Of a stretch of DNA of 64,000 nucleotides, positions 37,199 to 45,493 are shown piece after piece. The notes under the pieces are model-generated. The model saw only the letters and a program-made list of their open reading frames with translations. It did not search any database and had not been told where the DNA came from. The position numbers were made by a program, and so were the translations under genes. The stretch is from positions 1,798,001 through 1,862,000 of the forward strand of contig OZ244914.1 in NCBI GenBank assembly GCA_965221795.1. The letters are read 5' to 3'. This DNA comes from VYFG01 sp965221795. Its GTDB lineage: Bacteria; Pseudomonadota; Gammaproteobacteria; Arenicellales; Poriferihabitantaceae. The stretch's first letter is position 1. Each line of letters starts with the position of its first letter.

Positions 37199-37497
37199 CG
37201 CATCCGCTTGTTCTCCCCGGAATCCGGCTTCCGGGTAGTGTATTCATTTGAAAAATTCATTTGCCTGATTTTTTTCTTGCCGGGTTTCGGTCGATTCGGT
37301 TTCTTGGCCCATGCCCGGACCAGTTCAGCCATCCAGTGAATATCCCGTACTGTCGTATCCAGTCCGGCTTCCATGACCGGTGTCCCCCGAAGGGATGTAT
37401 GAAACCGGCAGAAATTGTAATACAGGAAAAACAGATTGACCATGACCGCGTGCTTTTCCATCTTCTTGGAAAACGTATTGGTTAGGCGGACTACGAG
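37192..37497 (-). pseudogene. IS1-like transposase C-terminal fragment
   Basis: About 100 residues read LVVRLTNTFSKKMEKHAVMV and FFLYYNFCRFHTSLRGTPVM followed by EAGLDTTVRDIHWMAEL, resembling the C-terminal end of IS1-like DDE transposases (FSKKLENH...YYNFVRIHKTLR...TPAMAAGV). The N-terminal two thirds are missing. The upstream frame is noncoding in character. A basic tail (KKPNRPKPGKKKI) follows, as in that family. Nonfunctional remnant. Confidence 0.6.
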
Positions 37498-37586
37498 GCC
37501 TAGGGCGGTCAGATCATGAATGCCAGTATGGTGGAAGTGCCGATACTTCGGGGGCAGCCGGACAAGGATCATGAACCGAGGCGTCG

Positions 37587-38042
37587 GCGGACCGGGATGC
37601 GAAGGGGACGAAGAAACCCGGTCGGTCCTACTTCGGCGACCAGAACCCCATCCGCATGGATCGGAAACACCAGCGGATTCGTTGGTTGGCGGTGACGACG
37701 ACGTCGGTCCATGATGCCCGGGGTATGGGTCGGGTGCGGGACTTGGACCATACAGGTTCCCAGGTCTGGGTGGATTCGGCGTACCGGTCGGCCGAGATCG
37801 AGCACGGGTTGGTGGAGCAGCAATACCGGAGCCAGATATCTCATCGCGCCCGGCGGAACCATCCCCGAAATGCCAGCCAGCGAGAGCAGAACCGAACCCG
37901 ATCCAAGATCCGGGCTCGGGTCGAGCATGTCTTCGGGCACCAGATGCAAGCCATGGGGAGGCAGGTGATCCGAATGATTGGGCATCGACGGGTGCCAACG
38001 AAAATCCTGCGGAACCACCGGGTGTACCACAGGAGTCGATAA
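37587..38042 (+). pseudogene. IS5-family transposase C-terminal fragment
   Basis: The frame reads ADRDAKGTKKPGRSYFGDQN, IRMDRKHQRIRWLAVTTTSV, VWVDSAYRSAEIEHGLVEQQ and RVEHVFGHQMQAMGRQVIRM, the second half of IS5-group transposases (the TKK-GKS-YGYKNH, WADSAYRSxE and RVEHVFG motifs). The N-terminal half and a start codon are absent. It is a different IS5 subtype from the copies at 34732 and 48949. It is oriented opposite to the adjacent IS1-like fragment. Confidence 0.7.
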
Positions 38043-38228
38043 CGGTTCCTGATGTCACTGGCGTCGTGCGTCCGTGGGTGGGGAATGGCCCCCCATTGGT
38101 GCAAAACCAACGAATTCAGGGGGGGGGGGGCTTGGCGAAGCTATCCAACCAGTCCGGGCCGAATGCTCGCATGGATACCGTGGGGTCTCTCCGCGACTAC
38201 GTGATTCGAGGTATCCTGAATGTAACCA

Positions 38229-38411
38229 TTAGGCTTCCCGGGAACGCGAATCTGTGCAGGAGGTGAAACCCTCAAACAGCCCCTCCAGCCGCGCCATGCG
38301 CTCTCGTAGATCGCCGATTTCTTTCCTCATGTCGCTGCTAAGCCTCCACAAAAAGGCCAGTATTCCAATCACGCCAGCCAGCGTGATCCAATCTGTGGCT
38401 ACTTCTGTCAT
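38229..38411 (-). CDS. Small membrane protein with coiled-coil tail
   Basis: The 60-residue protein starts MTEVATDWITLAGVIGILAF with a membrane helix (residues about 8-23, ending LWRL), then MRKEIGDLRERMARLEGLFE, an amphipathic coiled-coil helix. The order is the reverse of the 1.4-2.9 kb proteins (helix first). Small proteins with a DLRERMARLEG tail are common next to mobile elements; function is not known. Upstream of the ATG lies a GGAAAAAA run. The preceding 180 bases (38043-38228), including a 12-nt G run at 38119-38130, hold nothing else recognised. Confidence 0.5.
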   Translation of the reverse strand: MTEVATDWITLAGVIGILAFLWRLSSDMRKEIGDLRERMARLEGLFEGFTSCTDSRSREA

Positions 38412-38437
38412 TTTTTTCCTCAGGAATGAGCCGATGC

Positions 38438-38638
38438 CTACCGGTTTTTTGCCACATACCGGGCAATCTCGGAACGGCGTTCGGGTGTCAGCTTGCGGGC
38501 TCGGACGGCCCCGCCATTCTGTTGCTTGACGGATCGGGTTGCCTCGATCTCCCCGACCAGCACCTTACAGACATGCACCGCATTTCCAACGACATCACCG
38601 GGACGGTTTCGCTGTTTGGACCTTTCATAACGTATCAC
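38438..38638 (-). CDS. Small basic protein with LTPERRSEIA motif
   Basis: The 66-residue protein starts MIRYERSKQRNRPGDVVGNA, has HVCKVLVGEIEATRSVKQQN, and ends GGAVRARKLTPERRSEIARY followed by VAKNR. The final GGxARAxxLTPERRxEIA pattern is found at the end of many small bacterial proteins near mobile DNA, of unknown or nucleic-acid-binding role. It lies 26 bp upstream of the 60-residue membrane protein, so the two may form a unit. Confidence 0.5.
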   Translation of the reverse strand: MIRYERSKQRNRPGDVVGNAVHVCKVLVGEIEATRSVKQQNGGAVRARKLTPERRSEIARYVAKNR

Positions 38639-39172
38639 CAGCGCAGGACGACTTTTGGAAAAATTCGAAAATAATGTAACTCATCCATACCCGAAAAGAT
38701 GAAAAAATCACAAAAAGTCCGAAAAAATCTTCCCCATGACCTGATCATTTACAAATGGATACACTGCCGGCTTCCGGGAGCATTTTTGAGGCCTGCAGAG
38801 TGCCCAAAGCAAAGGCTGTCATGGATCGACAATGTTTCGAACCAGTAAACAGCATTTTATTCTATCACGAACTGTCTGTGACCCGAGAGACTTTCCGCCA
38901 TGCTTCATGTATGCGCAAAAGCCGGTTTTGGTTGATTCCGGCCATACCCAAGGGCGGCTACCGATCCTCTTCCCCCATCAGGCGTCACGATTGCAAGCCG
39001 GGGACGGGTCGTCCGGCCAATGGACAGTTGTGTGATCTTAGGGTTGCCCACAGCCAACCAAAAAACCTAGTAAAATGCTTGGTATTTGTATAGAAGCCCT
39101 TATCTACTGATCTGGTTGGTGCGCGACCGCGCATCGGACGCTTAGTGTGATGTAACCGAAATTTGGTAACTT
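38639..39172. other. Intergenic region upstream of iscR
   Basis: About 530 bases without a recognised gene. The left part (38640-38760) is A-rich. A possible iscR promoter is TTGCCC (39044-39049) with TAGTAA (39068-39073), 18-bp spacing. A clear IscR binding site could not be identified by eye. Confidence 0.35.
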
Positions 39173-39676
39173 ATGCGACTCACAACCAAGGGACGTTATG
39201 CCGTGACAGCAATGGTGGATCTTGCAGTCAACCAATCATTTGGTCCTGTTTCCCTGAAAAGCATTTCCAAGAATCAGGCCATTTCCCTGTCTTATCTGGA
39301 GCAACTGTTCGCCAAAATGAAACGCCGGGAACTGGTAGTGGGTGCGCGTGGCCCCGGCGGCGGGTATATTTTGGCTCGGGATCCGGACCATATCAGTATC
39401 GCCGACATTATTCTGGCGGTGGATGAGCCACTCGATATTACCGAGTGTGAAGGGGAGGAGAACTGTCGGGATGGGCAGCGTTGCCTGACACATAATCTGT
39501 GGTCAGAACTGAGCGAACGGCTGCATGAATTTTTACAGGGAATCCGACTGGGGGAACTGATGCGCCGCAGCGATATCATGCAGGCTGCGAGTCGGGGGGA
39601 AGAGGTTCGGCTTGTCCGGCATGATGGCCACCGGGTCGGCTTTCCGCCGCAAAATACCGAATGGTACCGACATTAA
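39173..39676 (+). CDS. iscR: Fe-S cluster-sensing Rrf2 regulator (IscR/SufR-like)
   Basis: The 167-residue protein starts MRLTTKGRYAVTAMVDLAVN, the Rrf2 winged helix, then YLEQLFAKMKRRELVVGARG. The cluster ligands Cys92, Cys98 and Cys104 and His107 (ECEGEENCRDGQRCLTHNLW) coincide with E. coli IscR numbering. It senses [2Fe-2S] supply and controls Fe-S assembly genes. It directly precedes sufB (30 bp), so it probably autoregulates the suf operon. Confidence 0.93.
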   Translation: MRLTTKGRYAVTAMVDLAVNQSFGPVSLKSISKNQAISLSYLEQLFAKMKRRELVVGARGPGGGYILARDPDHISIADIILAVDEPLDITECEGEENCRDGQRCLTHNLWSELSERLHEFLQGIRLGELMRRSDIMQAASRGEEVRLVRHDGHRVGFPPQNTEWYRH

Positions 39677-39706
39677 AATATCACTTGATTTACTGGATTG
39701 ATTCCG

Positions 39707-41158
39707 ATGTCACAGACCGAGCGAGAACTAGCCCCGTTGTTGAAACGGGATTATAAGGAAGGTTTTATTACCGAGATCGATTCCGATACCTTGCCTCCGG
39801 GGTTGGATGAGGAGGTTGTGCGGACGATATCCCAAATCAAGGGAGAGCCCGGATGGATGCTGGAATGGCGTCTGGACGCCTTTCGTCGATGGGAGCAGAT
39901 GACTCCGCCCCGGTGGGCCCATCTGCACCATCCACCGATCGACTACCAAGCGATCAGTTATTATTCTGCGCCCAGGCAGAAGGAACTGCTGGACAGTTTG
40001 GATGAAGTGGACCCCAAGCTGCTGGAAACCTATGAGAAGCTGGGCATTCCGATTGATGAACAAAAGATGCTGGCTGGAGTCAAGGTGGCAGTCGATGCCG
40101 TGTTCGACAGCGTCTCTGTCGCCACCACGTTTAAGAAAACCCTGCTTGATGCGGGTGTCATCTTCTGTCCCATTTCAGAAGCTTTGCAGGAGTACCCGGA
40201 ACTGGTCCAGAAATATTTAGGCAGCGTGGTTCCGAGTGCTGACAACTTTTATGCGGCCCTGAATTCGGCGGTGTTCAGTGACGGTTCTTTTGTATATATC
40301 CCCAAGGGGGTGCGTTGTCCGATGGAACTCTCCACTTACTTTCGCATCAACGAAATGAACACCGGGCAGTTTGAGCGGACGCTGATTGTAGCGGACGAAG
40401 ACAGTCATGTCAGTTACCTGGAGGGTTGCACGGCTCCCATGAGGGATGAAAACCAACTCCACGCTGCCGTCGTCGAACTGGTGGCGATGAAAGGCGCTGA
40501 CATCAAGTATTCCACGGTACAGAACTGGTACCCCGGGGACGAGGAAGGCCGGGGCGGGATCTACAATTTTGTCACCAAGCGCGGAGCCTGTCGGGGGCAG
40601 GGTTCAAAGATTTCCTGGACGCAAGTTGAGACCGGCTCTGCGATCACTTGGAAATATCCCAGTGTGATCCTGGAAGGCGACGACACGACTGGTGAGTTCT
40701 ATTCGGTGGCACTGACCAATCACTATCAGCAGGCAGATACCGGGACCAAGATGGTGCATGTAGGCAAGAACTCACGCAGTACGATCATTTCCAAGGGTAT
40801 TTCCGCAGGCCGGGGCCAGAACGCCTACCGTGGGCTTGTTAAGGTGCTGAAAGGGGCGCACAATGCCCGTAACTATTCCCAGTGTGACTCCCTACTGATG
40901 GGGGCTGATTGTGGGGCCCATACCTTTCCTTACATGGAAGTCAAAAACCCCAGTGCCCAGATTGAACATGAAGCGACTACTTCGCGCATCGGTGAAGACC
41001 AGTTGTTCTACTGTCGCCAGCGGGGATTGTCCGAAGAGGATGCCGTATCCATGATCGTCAATGGATTTTGCAAAGAGGTCTTCAAAGAGCTGCCGATGGA
41101 GTTTGCAGTCGAGGCCCAGAAGCTTCTGGGCCTCAGTCTTGAGGGCGCTGTCGGCTGA
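39707..41158 (+). CDS. sufB: Fe-S cluster assembly scaffold SufB
   Basis: The 483-residue protein starts MSQTERELAPLLKRDYKEGF. Conserved stretches are VYIPKGVRCPMELSTYFRIN, SHVSYLEGCTAPMRDENQLH (the cluster-assembly Cys), TVQNWYPGDEEGRGGIYNFV, TGEFYSVALTNHYQQADTGT and EHEATTSRIGEDQLFYCRQR. It forms the SufBC2D complex in which Fe-S clusters are built. An ATG three codons upstream (39698) is possible. Typical length. Confidence 0.97.
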   Translation: MSQTERELAPLLKRDYKEGFITEIDSDTLPPGLDEEVVRTISQIKGEPGWMLEWRLDAFRRWEQMTPPRWAHLHHPPIDYQAISYYSAPRQKELLDSLDEVDPKLLETYEKLGIPIDEQKMLAGVKVAVDAVFDSVSVATTFKKTLLDAGVIFCPISEALQEYPELVQKYLGSVVPSADNFYAALNSAVFSDGSFVYIPKGVRCPMELSTYFRINEMNTGQFERTLIVADEDSHVSYLEGCTAPMRDENQLHAAVVELVAMKGADIKYSTVQNWYPGDEEGRGGIYNFVTKRGACRGQGSKISWTQVETGSAITWKYPSVILEGDDTTGEFYSVALTNHYQQADTGTKMVHVGKNSRSTIISKGISAGRGQNAYRGLVKVLKGAHNARNYSQCDSLLMGADCGAHTFPYMEVKNPSAQIEHEATTSRIGEDQLFYCRQRGLSEEDAVSMIVNGFCKEVFKELPMEFAVEAQKLLGLSLEGAVG

Positions 41159-41201
41159 TTCGGACGAGCATATACCAACCACCTGACAATCGGGTTTTTC
41201 G

Positions 41202-41951
41202 ATGTTATCCATACAGAACTTGAGTGTAACCGTTGAGGGTAAGCCGATTCTCCAGGGAGTCACTCTGGGAGTTGGTGCAGGCGAGGTCCATGCCATTATG
41301 GGACCGAATGGCTCCGGGAAGAGCACTTTGGCCAGTGTGCTGGCCGGGCGCGAGGGATATGAGGTGACGGGCGGCAGCGTCACCTACCGAGGCATGGACC
41401 TGCTGGAGATGGAACCGGAAATCCGGGCCCGGGAAGGCCTGTTCCTGGCTTTCCAGTATCCGGTAGAAATCCCCGGAGTCAACAACATGTATCTTCTCAA
41501 GGCCGCCCTCAATGCGGCCCGCACACATCGTGGCGAGGAAGAACTGGATGCCGGGGAGTTTCTCAAACTCATCCGGGAGAAAGCCGCCTTGGTGGAGATG
41601 AAGCAGGAATTCCTGCATCGCTCTGTCAATGAGGGGTTTTCTGGAGGAGAGAAAAAGCGCAATGAGATTCTGCAAATGGCTTTGCTTGAACCGACATTGA
41701 GCATTCTGGACGAGACCGACTCTGGCCTTGATATTGACGCACTGAAAGTGGTCGCCGAAGGGGTGAATCGACTGCGCAGTGCCGAGCGCGCCATTGTGGT
41801 GGTGACACACTACCAGCGACTGTTGGACTACATTGTGCCGGACCATGTCCACGTACTTGCACGGGGCCAAATCGTTCGCTCCGGGGGCAAGGAACTGGCA
41901 CTCGAACTCGAACAGAAAGGCTATGGCTGGGCCGAAGAACAGGCGGCCTGA
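41202..41951 (+). CDS. sufC: Fe-S cluster assembly ATPase SufC
   Basis: The 249-residue ABC-type ATPase has Walker A GPNGSGKST at residues 34-42, FLAFQYPVEIPGVNNMYLLK, the signature FSGGEKKRNEILQMALLEPT and Walker B LSILDETDSGLDIDALKVVA. Soluble, no membrane domain. It powers conformational change of SufB-SufD. It is 43 bp after sufB and 21 bp before sufD. Confidence 0.97.
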   Translation: MLSIQNLSVTVEGKPILQGVTLGVGAGEVHAIMGPNGSGKSTLASVLAGREGYEVTGGSVTYRGMDLLEMEPEIRAREGLFLAFQYPVEIPGVNNMYLLKAALNAARTHRGEEELDAGEFLKLIREKAALVEMKQEFLHRSVNEGFSGGEKKRNEILQMALLEPTLSILDETDSGLDIDALKVVAEGVNRLRSAERAIVVVTHYQRLLDYIVPDHVHVLARGQIVRSGGKELALELEQKGYGWAEEQAA

Positions 41952-41972
41952 CACAGACGAAGGCATTACCGT

Positions 41973-43286
41973 ATGGATCCTACCATGAACGATATCGTCG
42001 ACCATTATGTCGATCAGTTCACCGCGCTTTTGCCGACCATCTCTGCTGGCGAACCGGACTGGTTGCTGCAGCAGCGTACGGAGGCCATTCACCATTTCCG
42101 CACGAACGGCTTTCCAGGCAAGCGTGATGAAGACTGGCGCTACATGCCGATGTCTTCCTTGGCCACAAAGGCCTTTGACGTGGAAGTCGGCGGCAGCATG
42201 GGGGGCCGGGAGTTGGGTTCCTGGTTCATTCCTGAGCTGGACAGTCATCGGTTGGTTTTTATAGACGGGGTTTTTTCTGCCTCTCATTCTCCTGACATGG
42301 CATTGGAGTCCGGAATTTCTACCCGCCCCCTAGCACAGGTGCTGCGCCAGAGCCCCGAAGACTTGCGTGAAATTCTGTCCGGCCTGGCCATGACGGACCA
42401 CGGCTTTCTGGCACTGAATGCAGCTTTTTTCCAGGATGGCTACCTCATTGATGTTGCCGCCGATCGCCGTTTCGATACGGTTATTGAATGTCTTTTCGTT
42501 TCCACCGGCATGGACAAGGTCGGGCAGGTGCGGAATGTGCTTCGGCTGGGCCCGAATGCCAGGGCGAAGGTAATTGAGCGCCATGTCTCTGCGGATGGGC
42601 TGAACGCCCTGGTCAATGTGAGCACCCAGGTTATGCTGGCACCGGGGGCGGTGTTGGACTACGACCTGGTAGAAATCCCCGGTCGGGGTACCAGTATGGT
42701 TGATGATATCGTGGTGACGCAGTCACGGGACAGTCAACTGCGCATCATGACCTCGACACTCGGTGGTGATGTGGTTCGCAACAATCTGCGGGTACAGTTA
42801 ATGGGCCCGGGTGCACACTGTGACATGCTGGGGCTGTATGTGACGGAGGGGCGTCAACACGTAGACAATCATACGGGCATTGTCCATGCCGCCCCTCACT
42901 GCAGCAGTCGTGAGGTCTACAAAGGGGTACTACACCAGCGCTCACGAGGGGTATTCCATGGGCGTATTCGAGTCGAGCCTAGTGCGGTCAAAACCGATGC
43001 GACGCAAGCCAATCACAACCTTCTGCTCTCCACGGATGCAGAGGTGGACACCAAACCTCAGCTCGAAATCTATGCGGATGATGTCAAATGTGCGCATGGG
43101 GCCACGGTGGGGCAACTGGACCCAAATGCCCTGTTCTATCTTCGCTCCCGTGGTATTGACCCGGGTCGGGCCCGGTCCTTGCTGACCCATGCCTTTGTTA
43201 ACGAAGTGTTGGACGATGTCGAGTTGAAGCCATTGCAGGATTTTCTGGCGACACAACTCTCCGAGCGCCTGATGGGCCATGAATAA
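41973..43286 (+). CDS. sufD: Fe-S cluster assembly protein SufD
   Basis: The 437-residue SufB paralogue completes the SufBC2D scaffold. It has FRTNGFPGKRDEDWRYMPMS near the N-terminus, and the beta-helix with MLGLYVTEGRQHVDNHTGIV, SREVYKGVLHQRSRGVFHGR, QANHNLLLSTDAEVDTKPQL and EIYADDVKCAHGATVGQLD (the His/Cys-bearing SufD motif). The first ATG is used; another is four codons later. Its end overlaps the next gene by 8 bp. Confidence 0.95.
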   Translation: MDPTMNDIVDHYVDQFTALLPTISAGEPDWLLQQRTEAIHHFRTNGFPGKRDEDWRYMPMSSLATKAFDVEVGGSMGGRELGSWFIPELDSHRLVFIDGVFSASHSPDMALESGISTRPLAQVLRQSPEDLREILSGLAMTDHGFLALNAAFFQDGYLIDVAADRRFDTVIECLFVSTGMDKVGQVRNVLRLGPNARAKVIERHVSADGLNALVNVSTQVMLAPGAVLDYDLVEIPGRGTSMVDDIVVTQSRDSQLRIMTSTLGGDVVRNNLRVQLMGPGAHCDMLGLYVTEGRQHVDNHTGIVHAAPHCSSREVYKGVLHQRSRGVFHGRIRVEPSAVKTDATQANHNLLLSTDAEVDTKPQLEIYADDVKCAHGATVGQLDPNALFYLRSRGIDPGRARSLLTHAFVNEVLDDVELKPLQDFLATQLSERLMGHE

Positions 43287-43725
43287 CAAAAGCTCCAGCC
43301 AAAAAGTGACGTTCGGTCCGGGCATGACTCCTCATGAACAACTCATGCGGCAGTTTGCGACCGGAAATGATCCGATCGAGGGGGGCAGCGTGCAGTCAGA
43401 AACAGAATGCAGTCCGGTGGATGAAGCGGTTCTCCATGATCGGGTTGTGACGGCACTGAAGACCATTTATGATCCGGAAATTCCGGTCAATATCTATGAT
43501 TTGGGCCTGATTTACCGGGTTGGGGTCAAGGATGGTTTTGTGGAAGTCGATATGACCCTGACTGCCCCTGGATGCCCGGTCGCGCAGACCTTTCCGGGTA
43601 TGGTGGAGGGGACGGTCAAACTCGTGCCGGGGGTAGAGGATGCCGTGGTGGAGCTGGTCTGGGACCCGCCCTGGCGTCAGGATATGATCAGTGAGGAGGC
43701 CCGTCTGGAATTGGGTCTTTTTTGA
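43279..43725 (+). CDS. sufT: SUF-associated DUF59/MIP18 protein (SufT-like)
   Basis: The 148-residue protein has a variable N-terminal 45 residues and then a DUF59 domain: VVTALKTIYDPEIPVNIYDL, GLIYRVGVKDG, VDMTLTAPGCPVAQTFPGMV and WDPPWRQDMISEEARLELGL. The DPEIPVNIYDLGLIY and TxTAPGCP motifs are those of SufT/YitW proteins that help Fe-S maturation. The ATG overlaps sufD by 8 bp. A sufS and sufE/U would be expected between sufD and this gene and are absent. Confidence 0.88.
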   Translation: MNNKSSSQKVTFGPGMTPHEQLMRQFATGNDPIEGGSVQSETECSPVDEAVLHDRVVTALKTIYDPEIPVNIYDLGLIYRVGVKDGFVEVDMTLTAPGCPVAQTFPGMVEGTVKLVPGVEDAVVELVWDPPWRQDMISEEARLELGLF

Positions 43726-43741
43726 AGGTTGACAGCAGATT

Positions 43742-44062
43742 ATGAGTGACTGGACGAATGTCGTTGCAGTGAGTGATCTTCCGCCGGGGCACCATATGGC
43801 CGCCGAAGTGGATGGGACCGCAATGGTACTTGTGAACCTGGATGGCGAGTTCTTTGCCATGGAAGATATCTGTACCCATGACGGTAGTGATATCTCAAGT
43901 GGTTGTATTGTCGACGGGGCCATCGAATGCCCGCGACATGGTGCCCGCTTCGACCTGCGGACCGGGGAAGTGACTGCTCCGCCAGCATACGAACCGATCG
44001 ATGTGTTTCCGGTCCGGGTGGTGGATGGAGTGGTTCAGGTTCGTGACCCTCGTTGGGACTGA
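43742..44062 (+). CDS. Rieske [2Fe-2S] ferredoxin-like protein
   Basis: The 106-residue protein contains EDICTHDGSDISSG and CPRHGARFDLRTG, giving the four Rieske ligands Cys44, His46, Cys63 and His66. Small soluble Rieske ferredoxins of this kind often close suf operons in proteobacteria, and others serve as electron donors to dioxygenases. It starts 16 bp after the DUF59 gene, so co-transcription is likely. The exact electron partner is unknown. Confidence 0.9.
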   Translation: MSDWTNVVAVSDLPPGHHMAAEVDGTAMVLVNLDGEFFAMEDICTHDGSDISSGCIVDGAIECPRHGARFDLRTGEVTAPPAYEPIDVFPVRVVDGVVQVRDPRWD

Positions 44063-44191
44063 TTCGGATTCCGATACGTCGCGCCCTACGGTGCGGGGGC
44101 CATGATCTGAGTCCCAGCCGTGGGCGATCCGTACCTTCGGATTGCGGTACAATGACTCTGTCTGGCACTGCTCCCTCATTTCACTGATCTT

Positions 44192-45481
44192 ATGGACAAA
44201 CTGCTTGCGACCGGCGGCAATCGCCTTCAGGGAAGGATTCGGATCTCCGGCGCGAAAAATGCGGCGCTGCCCCTCATGATCGCCTCATTGTTGACGGAAG
44301 AGACCCTGCATATCAGCAACGTTCCGCACCTCAAAGACATTACCACGACGATGGAGTTGCTGGGACAATTCGGTGTTCGGCTCCAAGTCGATGAACGATT
44401 GGTGATCGAAGCCAACGCTGCCGAAGTCAACCGGGTTAAAGCTCCCTATGACTTGGTCAAAACCATGCGTGCATCGATTCTGGTGCTGGGGCCTTTGACA
44501 GCTCGTTTCGGACATGCGGAAGTGTCGTTGCCGGGAGGGTGTGCGATCGGTTCCAGGCCCGTGAATTTACACATCAAGGGGTTGGAGGCCATGGGAGCAG
44601 AAATCCGGATCGAGAATGGTTACATCACTGCCCATACCCATGGTCGACGATTACGAGGGGGGCGAATCTTCATGGATATGATTTCGGTCACCGGTACGGA
44701 AAACCTGATGATGGCCGCGACCCTGGCAGAGGGCATGACTTCTATTGAGAATGCTGCCCGTGAGCCGGAAGTGGTGGATCTGGCGGATTGCCTGAATGCC
44801 ATGGGAGCCAGAATCTCCGGAGCCGGCAGTGATGTCATCGAGATCGAGGGAGTAGACCGCCTCCATGGAGCCGCCCACAGGGCCATACCGGATCGGGTGG
44901 AAGCGGGCACTTTCCTGGTGGCTGCTGCGGTTTCCGGAGGGGAAATCCGGCTGGAAGACGTTATCCCACGACATCTTGAATCGGTTCTGGACAAGCTGCG
45001 GGATGCGGGTTGCCAGATTCAGCTCGGGGAAGACTGGATCGAACTCAAGGCCCCTCGGGGGCGGTTACGGTCGGTCAGTGTTAGGACGGCACCCTATCCC
45101 GCCTTTCCGACGGACATGCAGGCCCAGTTCGTCCTGCTGAATTGTGTGGCGGACAGTACGGCGACCGTGGTCGAAACGGTTTTTGAGAACCGGTATATGC
45201 ATGTCCACGAGTTGCAGCGTATGGGGGCCTTGATTGAACTGGACGGAAATACGGCGGTTATCCAGGGCGTAGAACAGCTACATGCGGCCCCGGTGATGGC
45301 CACTGATTTGCGGGCCTCGGCCTGCCTGGTGCTGGCGGGCCTGATTGCCGAAGGGGAAACCACGATTGACCGGATTTATCATATCGATCGCGGTTATCAG
45401 TGTATTGAGGAAAAGCTGGCCCGGCTGGGAGCGAGCATTCGGCGTGTCCCCAATGTCTATCTTGAGCGGAAAATCGCCTGA
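44192..45481 (+). CDS. murA: UDP-N-acetylglucosamine 1-carboxyvinyltransferase
   Basis: The 429-residue enzyme starts peptidoglycan synthesis by adding enolpyruvate to UDP-GlcNAc. Motifs are LQGRIRISGAKNAALPLMIA (Lys22/Asn23 region), RASILVLGPLTARFGHAEVS, PGGCAIGSRPVNLHIKGLEA with catalytic Cys117 (the target of fosfomycin, equal to E. coli Cys115), and FPTDMQAQFVLLN. The length is near family (419). hisD follows at 12 bp. Confidence 0.96.
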   Translation: MDKLLATGGNRLQGRIRISGAKNAALPLMIASLLTEETLHISNVPHLKDITTTMELLGQFGVRLQVDERLVIEANAAEVNRVKAPYDLVKTMRASILVLGPLTARFGHAEVSLPGGCAIGSRPVNLHIKGLEAMGAEIRIENGYITAHTHGRRLRGGRIFMDMISVTGTENLMMAATLAEGMTSIENAAREPEVVDLADCLNAMGARISGAGSDVIEIEGVDRLHGAAHRAIPDRVEAGTFLVAAAVSGGEIRLEDVIPRHLESVLDKLRDAGCQIQLGEDWIELKAPRGRLRSVSVRTAPYPAFPTDMQAQFVLLNCVADSTATVVETVFENRYMHVHELQRMGALIELDGNTAVIQGVEQLHAAPVMATDLRASACLVLAGLIAEGETTIDRIYHIDRGYQCIEEKLARLGASIRRVPNVYLERKIA

Positions 45482-45493
45482 AAGAGTTGCGAC

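Noticed and set aside
38755..39093. 112-codon plus-strand frame upstream of iscR
   Set aside because: No family resemblance; overlaps the likely iscR promoter region.
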